From the NCBI GenBank assembly GCA_964502145.1, contig CAZCVI010000119.1:1-18082 (forward strand): a DNA stretch of 18,082 nt. Reading direction: 5' to 3'. Both the position numbers and the translations under genes were made by a program. The DNA is from CAZCVI01 sp964502145 (lineage in GTDB: Bacteria > Acidobacteriota > Aminicenantia > UBA2199). Below the pieces are notes generated by a model that was given only the letters and a program-made list of their open reading frames with translations, was not told the origin of the DNA and did not search any database. Positions 1 to 5,155 of this stretch are shown here, one piece after another (the first letter of the stretch is position 1; each line of letters begins with the position of its first letter).

Positions 1-207
1 ATTAAAAAAGAGTACGCGGGTCAAGTGCAAGTGCTTTTTTATGATGTGTGGACAGATGAAGGGAAACCCTATGGCGCAAAATACAAGATTCGTTTGATTC
101 CGACCCAGATTTTTCTCGACAAAGATGGCAAAGAATATTTCCGCCATGAAGGGTTTTTCGCCAAGGAGCAGTTGGTTGAAATCCTCAAGCAGCAAGGTGT
201 GAAATAA
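1..207 (+). CDS. Thioredoxin-fold protein, C-terminal part (start lies outside the window)
   Basis: The reading frame is open from base 1, so this is the last 68 residues of a longer protein. It shows the C-terminal half of a thioredoxin fold: a beta strand ending VQVLFYDVWTDE, a helix, the cis-proline loop IPTQIFLD, a strand/turn with DKDGKE, and a final helix EQLVEILKQQG. The CXXC active site would lie upstream and cannot be checked. The stop overlaps the next start by one base (TAATG), so the two genes are translationally coupled. With a CcdA-type membrane protein next door, the likely role is thiol-disulfide exchange, either as a partner or substrate of that electron carrier. Whether it is cytoplasmic or exported cannot be seen. 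Confidence 0.85.
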   Translation: MKKEYAGQVQVLFYDVWTDEGKPYGAKYKIRLIPTQIFLDKDGKEYFRHEGFFAKEQLVEILKQQGVK

Positions 208-902
208 TGTTGGACAGTCTTTTCACCTGGCTTTCCCAGTTGATGGACGCTGCCCCAGGTTTGGCGATTTTAGGTGCTTTTCTATGGGGGGTCATGAGTG
301 TTTTGCTCAGCCCCTGTCACCTCACCAGTATTCCACTGATTGTGGCATACATTGGTGAGCAGGGAAAAATGAGTGTTAAACGCGCTTTTTATACCGCGTT
401 ATCCTTTTCCATTGGCATTTTAGTGACCATTGGGATTATTGGGGTAGTTACTGCCATGATGGGACGGATGATGGGAGATATTGGCAAATGGGGGAATTAT
501 ATTGTCGCCGTCGTTTTTTTTGTAGTGGGGTTGTATTTGTTGGATATTATTCCCATTAACATTCCCGGTTTGAGCGGCGTGAAATTTAAACAACGCGGGT
601 TAGGCGCTGCTTTTTTACTCGGTTTGATTTTCGGAATCGCGCTTGGACCCTGCACGTTTGCCTATATGGCCCCTATTATTGCCATGACCTTCTCCTCTTC
701 TGGCAAGGGTATTCTTTTTGGCATTGCGTTGATGACTGCCTATGGTTCCGGTCATTGTTTGGTTATAGTACTGGCAGGAACTTTCACGGAATGGATTCAA
801 CGCTATCTCAATTGGAGCGAAAAATCCAAGGGAACGGTAATTCTTAAACGAATATGCGGGGTGATTATTATCATAGGAGGCATTTATTTCCTGACACTTT
901 GA
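207..902 (+). CDS. CcdA/DsbD-type transmembrane thiol-disulfide electron carrier
   Basis: The protein has 231 residues, close to the usual length of single-domain CcdA proteins, and is almost wholly hydrophobic with about six membrane segments. The two halves carry the paired cysteine motifs of the family: LSPCHLTSIPL (Cys37) and LGPCTFAYMAP (Cys149), each Pro-Cys at the start of a helix. A third cysteine sits in SGHC (Cys184). In this family the two cysteines carry reducing equivalents from cytoplasmic thioredoxin across the membrane to extracytoplasmic thiol proteins. It starts at the ATG overlapping the upstream stop by one base, so it forms one unit with the preceding thioredoxin-fold gene. 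The target (cytochrome c maturation or another oxidised protein) cannot be told from the window. Confidence 0.85.
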   Translation: MLDSLFTWLSQLMDAAPGLAILGAFLWGVMSVLLSPCHLTSIPLIVAYIGEQGKMSVKRAFYTALSFSIGILVTIGIIGVVTAMMGRMMGDIGKWGNYIVAVVFFVVGLYLLDIIPINIPGLSGVKFKQRGLGAAFLLGLIFGIALGPCTFAYMAPIIAMTFSSSGKGILFGIALMTAYGSGHCLVIVLAGTFTEWIQRYLNWSEKSKGTVILKRICGVIIIIGGIYFLTL

Positions 903-928
903 CATATTCTGGATTTACTGCAAAGTTC

Positions 929-1006
929 GTGGGAATTATGGGAATTATGTGAATATCTAAATTCTCCCATTCCTCCCCTAATTCGCATTCTTCCCATAAT
1001 TCCCAC
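929..1006. repeat. Fold-back intergenic repeat made of degenerate nine-base units
   Basis: Two arms of 21 bases (929-949 and 986-1006) are inverted copies with 19 of 21 positions matching, separated by 36 bases. Inside, the sequence has a nine-base period: GGGAATTAT twice (931-948) then GTGAATATC on the left, and five units related to TAATTCCCA on the right (961-1005). Transcription through it would form a long hairpin between the ccdA-like gene and the DUF5714 gene. It resembles the arrays at 3305 and 11024 in period and in the TCC core. Confidence 0.7.
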
Positions 1007-1074
1007 TATCTTTTCAAAAACGTGACGGTGGATTTAGGATATAGCGTTATACAGTCATTAGTGAGGAAACAATT

Positions 1075-1779
1075 ATGGCAATATCCAGTGTTTTTCGCTG
1101 TTCTTTGTGCCACGAGCCATTGCAGGAAGACATAAAAGAAATGGTTTGCAGCTTCTGCGGGACGCGGGAAGAGGGGGAATGGAGTTGTCCCAATAACCAT
1201 TATACCTGTGAAGTGTGCCGTCTGGCCTGTCCTGCAGAACTGATTGAAAGAGTCTGTGGGGTTACTTCATTACAGGACCCAGTGGCATTGGCCAACGTGT
1301 TGATGTCTCATGTGGCGTTTAATGCTCATGGCCCGGAACATCATCTGATTGTAGCACCCGTGGTGTTGACTGTTTTAGCCAATGCCTCCGCTCTTTCCTT
1401 TGACAAAACGCGACTACCATTCGTAATCAAACGAACCGCTGATATTCCTATCGGAGTATGTAGTAGTCGCGGGGAATGCGGAGCTTGTGTTGGCGTAGGT
1501 GCTGCATTTTCATTTATTAGCCGCTTAATTTCTGCGGTGCGTGATTCCAGAAGTTTGGCGTTGCGGGCCACTGCACTTGCGTTGTTTCATTTGGCTGATA
1601 TGGGTGGGCACCGCTGTTGTAAACAAAGTGTTTATGCCTCATTGGAAATTAGCAAACAGATATTAAATGACTCATTAAAAATTCCCACGCCTTTCTTTCC
1701 TGACAAAATCACCTGTGCTTTTTTCAAGCAGATCAAGGATTGTAAAAAGAAACGTTGTCCCTATTATCCCCATGAATAA
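1075..1779 (+). CDS. DUF5714-family cysteine-rich protein
   Basis: This 234-residue soluble protein has an N-terminal zinc-ribbon-like head: CSLC (Cys9, Cys12), CSFC (Cys25, Cys28), Cys38, and NHYTCEVC (His42, Cys45, Cys48). A helical body follows with the motif GECGACVGVGAA (about 134-144), a GGHRCC motif (178-182) and a C-terminal cysteine cluster CX18CX4C ending in CPYYP. I recognise this pattern as DUF5714, found mainly in anaerobes and methanogens, with no assigned function that I know of. The cysteines suggest metal or iron-sulfur binding. GTGAGGA about ten bases upstream serves as the ribosome site. The stop overlaps the next gene by eight bases, so it is coupled to the ligase-like gene. 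The family call rests on recall of motifs. Confidence 0.75.
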   Translation: MAISSVFRCSLCHEPLQEDIKEMVCSFCGTREEGEWSCPNNHYTCEVCRLACPAELIERVCGVTSLQDPVALANVLMSHVAFNAHGPEHHLIVAPVVLTVLANASALSFDKTRLPFVIKRTADIPIGVCSSRGECGACVGVGAAFSFISRLISAVRDSRSLALRATALALFHLADMGGHRCCKQSVYASLEISKQILNDSLKIPTPFFPDKITCAFFKQIKDCKKKRCPYYPHE

Positions 1780-2833
1780 AACCGCACATTTACCCTTTCG
1801 TTTATTGCAAGATAACATTCGTGACCCGTTTCTTCATTTTGCCGTGGAAGAAACCCTGTTGCGGCGTATGGATGAAGGCACCAGCCCACCCACCTTACGT
1901 TTGCGAACCGTGATTCCCAGTGTTTTTGTTGGCGTGTATCAATACCCTGAAGAAGATGTCGACGTTGCCTATTGCCAGTTGCACCAGATTCCTATTGTGC
2001 GTCGCCCCAATCCTGGCGGGGCCGTTTATCAGGATGAGGGAAGTTTTTGTTATTCATTATTCTTTATTAAAGAACCCTGTTTCCGCCATTGGGGAATCAG
2101 TGAACCCGATCAATTATATGGTTTAATCGGTGAAGCGGTAAAATCCTGTTGTGCTGACTTTGGTGTGGCAGCAGAGATTTCACCCGTGAATGATGTCACT
2201 ATCAATCGTAGGAAAGTGTATGGTTCCGCCCAGGTATTGTTGTACAATGCGTTTGTGCATAGTGGTTCTTTCCTCGTAAATACCAATATCAATACTATGC
2301 AACAGGTTTTAAAACCATCCTTGTTAAAATTCGCCGATAAAGGCTTCTTGAATGTGCGGGACCGAGTGATCAATTTGCAGGAAGCAGCGCATCGGGACCT
2401 TCTTATAGATGAAGTAACCCATTGTTTGGTTTTTCATCTGGCCAATCAATTGGGGATTAAACTGGAACCGGGTGAATTATCACCAGTGGAACTGGCAGCA
2501 GCACGGGAATTATATGATGAGAAGTATTCCAAGCCCGAATGGACCTTTCGCAGCAAACCAGTGTATACTCACATGGTTTCTACCAAGGCCAAAAGTGGAG
2601 TGATTGGTCTTTCCGTTGCGTTAGCGGGGGATATAATCACGGAGATTTCTATCAAGGGGGATTTCCTTATTCCAGAGCAACAAAAACTGACCGATCTGAT
2701 GGAATCTTGCCGGGATAAATCCATTGGAGAGATTCCCATTAAAATCTGCCATGGTCATTTGCCTGAAGATATCCGGGAAGGGTTGCTAAAATTAGTAAAA
2801 GAATTAGAGGAGCGTGTCCATGAGCAGCAGTGA
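1772..2833 (+). CDS. Lipoate-protein ligase A / BPL_LplA-family protein, divergent
   Basis: From the ATG at 1772 the protein has 353 residues. It shows the biotin/lipoate ligase core: FAVEETLLRRM near residue 23, the substrate loop RRPNPGGAVYQDEG (77-90; the usual form is RRxSGGGAVYHD), ND at 140-141, then RRKVYGSAQ with the key lysine Lys148, and HSGSFLVN (163-170). A C-terminal region (about 255-345) resembles the accessory domain of bacterial LplA. Lipoate ligases adenylate lipoate (or octanoate) and attach it to a lysine of E2 or GcvH proteins. The loop changes (NP for SG, Gln for His) suggest an altered substrate or a ligase-like role. The open frame continues upstream to 1715, but the ATG at 1772 overlaps the preceding stop as ATGAATAA, the more likely coupled start. 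No lipoylated protein gene is visible. Confidence 0.8.
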   Translation: MNKTAHLPFRLLQDNIRDPFLHFAVEETLLRRMDEGTSPPTLRLRTVIPSVFVGVYQYPEEDVDVAYCQLHQIPIVRRPNPGGAVYQDEGSFCYSLFFIKEPCFRHWGISEPDQLYGLIGEAVKSCCADFGVAAEISPVNDVTINRRKVYGSAQVLLYNAFVHSGSFLVNTNINTMQQVLKPSLLKFADKGFLNVRDRVINLQEAAHRDLLIDEVTHCLVFHLANQLGIKLEPGELSPVELAAARELYDEKYSKPEWTFRSKPVYTHMVSTKAKSGVIGLSVALAGDIITEISIKGDFLIPEQQKLTDLMESCRDKSIGEIPIKICHGHLPEDIREGLLKLVKELEERVHEQQ

Positions 2834-3140
2834 TATTAAAATGAGGTTAGAAGCATTGGTGGCTGGGCCTCCCACCAAGAAATGCAAGCAAGTGATTGCC
2901 GTGATGGAGAAGATAGTGATGGCGTATCCGGATCGTTTGAAACTGGATATTTATCATGCCGGTATGCAGTTGACGATTTCCCCGACTGATGGGTTCCAGA
3001 ATGAAGGCAAGTTGAAGAAGATTCCCTCTGCGTTTGTAAATGGCGTACTGGTTGCTTCTGGGGAGATGCTGGAAGAAGACGAATTGAGAGAAACGGTAGA
3101 AAGCGAGTTGGCCCGGGGCGAAAGGTATTGGGAGAAATAA
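2820..3140 (+). CDS. Small thioredoxin-like protein with one cysteine
   Basis: The 106-residue protein has a thioredoxin-like order: an N-terminal region GPPTKKC (Cys22) where a CXXC motif would sit, a helix, a central strand KLDIYHAG, and the cis-proline loop KKIPSAFVNG (Pro69) followed by a final helix ending GERYWEK. The first cysteine of a CXXC pair is missing, so it would be a monothiol or binding version. A GTG at 2814 is in frame, but GAGGAG at 2807-2812 is spaced better for the ATG at 2820. It overlaps the end of the ligase-like gene by 14 bases. Its last 49 codons are copied at 4849-5000. Function is not known; context suggests a carrier or redox partner for the DUF5714 and ligase-like proteins. 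Confidence 0.75.
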   Translation: MSSSDIKMRLEALVAGPPTKKCKQVIAVMEKIVMAYPDRLKLDIYHAGMQLTISPTDGFQNEGKLKKIPSAFVNGVLVASGEMLEEDELRETVESELARGERYWEK

Positions 3141-3154
3141 TTTCCTGCGAATTA
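2989..3154 (+). repeat. Left copy of a 166-bp direct repeat (3' end of the small thioredoxin-like gene)
   Basis: Bases 2989-3154 match 4849-5014 at a constant offset of 1860. The first 135 bases are identical; in all, 162 of 166 positions match, with all differences at or after 3124. The left copy is the intact gene end. The repeat brackets the RhuM segment. Confidence 0.95.
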
Positions 3155-3304
3155 GGGTAAGCGCTCCATTCTTTTATTAATAAAAAAAACGGGGCCGGTG
3201 CTTCACTTTTTTACTTTATAAGAAAAAAGCAGCCGCTACCCGTGAATGTAGCAATCATAAAAGCCCGCGGTCCCAGGAAAAAATTGCCAGCAGCCAAGTA
3301 TTCT

Positions 3305-3349
3305 TCCGTTTTATCCTGGTCATCCTTTAATCCCACGCATCACGGTTCA
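3305..3349. repeat. Short nine-base-period array with TCC core
   Basis: TCC recurs at exact nine-base steps (3305, 3314, 3323) in units TCCGTTTTA, TCCTGGTCA and TCCTTTAAT, followed by two weaker units (CCCACGCAT, CACGGTTCA). The period matches the arrays at 929-1006 and 11024-11062. Confidence 0.5.
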
Positions 3350-3374
3350 GATAATTTATCTTCCTATTTGCGGT

Positions 3375-3389
3375 GGAACTTGGAGTTCC
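3375..3389. promoter_or_regulatory. Palindrome GGAACTTGGAGTTCC upstream of the RhuM module
   Basis: Two perfect six-base arms (GGAACT/AGTTCC) flank a three-base spacer, just upstream of and overlapping promoter-like boxes. It is a plausible operator for the small ORF and RhuM. The regulator is unknown. Confidence 0.35.
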
Positions 3390-3401
3390 GATTTTTAAAG
3401 G

Positions 3402-3430
3402 TTTAGAATTCCCTTGTCCTGTGGTAGAAT
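3402..3430 (+). promoter_or_regulatory. Possible promoter TTTAGA-N17-TAGAAT
   Basis: A -35-like box (3402-3407, four of six matches) and a -10-like box (3425-3430, five of six) are 17 bases apart. This would place the transcript start almost at the small ORF start. An overlapping alternative is TTGGAG-N18-TAGAAT at 3380-3409. Weak. Confidence 0.3.
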
Positions 3431-3436
3431 AGAACC

Positions 3437-3550
3437 ATGAAAAAAAAAGATTTACCAGTGTATCTACAAACATGGATCATAAAGAAGAGTCATGAACAAA
3501 ATATATTAAGTCAATTAAAAAGAGTAATGGTCTACTATCATGAACAATAA
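3437..3550 (+). CDS. Putative 37-aa basic peptide overlapping the RhuM start
   Basis: ATG at 3437 opens a 37-codon frame beginning MKKKDLPVYLQTW and ending MVYYHEQ. It is lysine-rich with an aromatic C-terminus and no recognised domain. Its stop overlaps the RhuM ATG by 11 bases, and RhuM has no strong ribosome site of its own, so translation of this frame could deliver ribosomes to RhuM. It has no clear ribosome site either and may be a leader frame or the remnant of a larger gene. The ten-base string TCATGAACAA occurs both inside it (3490) and at its end (3538). Confidence 0.35.
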   Translation: MKKKDLPVYLQTWIIKKSHEQNILSQLKRVMVYYHEQ

Positions 3551-4562
3551 AAAGCTTCAAATCCGTAACAGTACTGTCGAATTTTTGATCTTCACCAAAC
3601 AGGCCGGTGAAAATACAATTGAAGTCCATGTTGAAGACGAAACCGTCTGGTTGACACAAAAACTCATAGCCATCTTATTTGAAAAAGGTCGTAGCACTAT
3701 CACGGAGCACCTTCAGAACATCTTCGAAACAGGCGAATTAATTGAAAAATCAGTATGTCGGGATTTCCGACACACTGCCGAAGACGGCAAGGAATATACC
3801 ACTAAGTATTACAACCTTGATGCAATTATCGCCATCGGTTTTCGCGTCAATTCGGAGCGTGCGACCCAGTTTCGTCAATGGGCTACGGGCGTTTTGCGCG
3901 ATTTTGCTATTCGTGGTTATGTACTGGACAAAGAACGCCTTAAAAACGGCTCTTTTTTTAATAAGGAATATTTTGATAACTTGCTTGCAGAAATTCGCGA
4001 GATCAGGGCAAGTGAGCGGAAGTTCTACCAGAAAATAACCGATATTTATTCCACAGCAATAGATTATAGTCTGGATTCCCAGATAACCAAGACTTTCTTC
4101 GCCACCGTACAAAACAAGCTCCATTTTGCCATTCACGGGCATACTGCCGGGGAACTTATCATGAAACGGGCAGACAGCTCAAAAGAAAAAATGGGCTTGA
4201 CCACTTGGAAAAACGCCCCAAACGGGAAAATTATCAAAACAGATGTTTCTATTGCTAAAAACTACCTGACCGAAAAAGAGTTAAAATCATTGGATCGCTT
4301 TGTGACCATGTACCTTGATTACGCCGAGGACCAAGCAGAGCGAAATATCCCTATGACCATGGAGGACTGGGCAAAAAAGTTAAACACCTTTCTAAAATTC
4401 AACCAAAGGGAAATTCTAAATAGTCCGGGAAAAGTGGCGCAGGAAATCGCCACAGCATTTGCCGAGAGTGAGTTCGAGAAATACCGTGTCATGCAGGATT
4501 GTATATTCGAATCCGATTTTGACCGGCACATTAAAAATTTATTAGATAAAAAAGTTGAGTAA
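3540..4562 (+). CDS. RhuM-family protein (Virulence_RhuM)
   Basis: This full-length 340-residue protein matches the RhuM family: an N-terminal winged-helix-like part (IEVHVEDETVWLTQKLIAILF, residues 27-47, then RSTITEHLQNIFETGEL), the signature YYNLDAIIAIGFRVNSERA (90-108) with QFRQWATGVLRDF, and a charged helical C-terminal half (EREIRASERKFYQKI-like, TYLDYAEDQAERN-like). RhuM was named from a Salmonella pathogenicity island. Homologues are common on mobile and defence islands, often near restriction systems; no biochemical role is settled. Here it is the only complete gene between two copies of a 166-bp repeat, pointing to acquisition as a cargo segment. The ATG at 3540 precedes the conserved N-terminus. 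Confidence 0.85.
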   Translation: MNNKKLQIRNSTVEFLIFTKQAGENTIEVHVEDETVWLTQKLIAILFEKGRSTITEHLQNIFETGELIEKSVCRDFRHTAEDGKEYTTKYYNLDAIIAIGFRVNSERATQFRQWATGVLRDFAIRGYVLDKERLKNGSFFNKEYFDNLLAEIREIRASERKFYQKITDIYSTAIDYSLDSQITKTFFATVQNKLHFAIHGHTAGELIMKRADSSKEKMGLTTWKNAPNGKIIKTDVSIAKNYLTEKELKSLDRFVTMYLDYAEDQAERNIPMTMEDWAKKLNTFLKFNQREILNSPGKVAQEIATAFAESEFEKYRVMQDCIFESDFDRHIKNLLDKKVE

Positions 4563-4848
4563 AACATTAAGGAGACAAAAAACCACGGATGCCATTCCAT
4601 TAAAGGTTAAACCGTGAGAAGAGAGGGACGCCCATTCGATGTCACTGGGATGGAAAAGAGCAGATGATCAATATTCCATATTTAACCCAGTAGAAAAAAC
4701 AATTTGGGAGCTTGAAAAAAAAATGGCAAACCGATTACGGAATTCGATGTATCGACATATGCGGAGAAGCGATTACGGTGTGAACTATTAATTCGGCTTC
4801 ATTCTGGTAGCCGGAACGAAGGGTTACTGACCCCTTACGAATAAAATA
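4563..4848. other. Region between RhuM and the duplicated gene end; weak 50-aa frame at 4639-4791
   Basis: This stretch has no recognised gene. One plus-strand frame, 4639-4791, runs from MSLGWKRADDQYSIFNPVEK to RRSDYGVNY (50 residues, basic, no known domain, no ribosome site). I give it little weight as a gene; it may be the relic of one. No clear terminator is seen after RhuM. Confidence 0.4.
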
Positions 4849-5000
4849 ATGGGTTCCAGAATGAAGGCAAGTTGAAGAAGATTCCCTCTGCGTTTGTAAA
4901 TGGCGTACTGGTTGCTTCTGGGGAGATGCTGGAAGAAGACGAATTGAGAGAAACGGTAGAAAGCGAGTTGGCCCGGGGCGAAAAGTATTGGGAGAAATAA
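4849..5000 (+). pseudogene. Duplicated 3' fragment of the small thioredoxin-like gene
   Basis: The last 49 codons plus stop of the gene at 2820-3140 are repeated here with one base change (3124 versus 4984, Arg to Lys in GE[R/K]YWEK). There is no in-frame start: a TAA lies two codons before the match (4842-4844), and the ATG at 4849 is in another frame and stops quickly. It cannot make the protein and is a duplication scar. Confidence 0.9.
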
Positions 5001-5014
5001 TTTTTGGCGAATTA
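4849..5014 (+). repeat. Right copy of the 166-bp direct repeat
   Basis: It matches 2989-3154 with four differences, all at or after 4984. It ends directly before the promoter of the 791-residue gene, so the segment 3155-4848 lies between the copies. Confidence 0.95.
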
Positions 5015-5022
5015 AAAAAGTA

Positions 5023-5051
5023 TTGATTCTGAATTTCTTTTCATATATAAT
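5023..5051 (+). promoter_or_regulatory. Sigma-70-type promoter TTGATT-N17-TATAAT
   Basis: The -35 box (5023-5028, four of six) and the perfect -10 box (5046-5051) are 17 bases apart. A transcript starting near 5058 would carry a leader of about 98 bases before the TTG start at 5156. It lies just outside the direct repeat, so the large gene has its own promoter independent of the RhuM segment. Confidence 0.7.
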
Positions 5052-5155
5052 ACCTTTAATGATCAGGTTCAAGAAAATTCATTTGTCTGCCACCAGCCAA
5101 GGGAAGGGGGTGGAGGATTGCGGAATAAAATGTACAACCACAGAGGGGTGAACAA

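Larger units (their letters stand above)
3141..3436. other. Intergenic region upstream of the RhuM module
   Basis: About 300 bases without a convincing gene. It holds the tail of the direct repeat, A/T-rich runs near 3178-3230, the nine-base-period array at 3305-3349, a 15-base palindrome at 3375-3389 and promoter-like boxes up to 3430. No clear GC hairpin plus T-run terminator follows the thioredoxin-like gene. Confidence 0.6.

Noticed and set aside
1715..1771. Earlier start for the ligase-like gene at TTG 1715
   Set aside because: It would overlap the DUF5714 gene by 65 bases and add residues unlike the family; the ATG at 1772 gives a normal N-terminus and an 8-base coupled overlap.
3437..4562. 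Small ORF plus RhuM as a toxin-antitoxin pair
   Set aside because: The overlap is suggestive, but neither protein resembles a known toxin or antitoxin; kept only as a weak small-ORF observation.
5090..5113. CCACC/GGTGG hairpin in the 5' leader of the 791-aa gene as a riboswitch
   Set aside because: Five base pairs only, with no match to a known riboswitch core; too weak to report as a feature.
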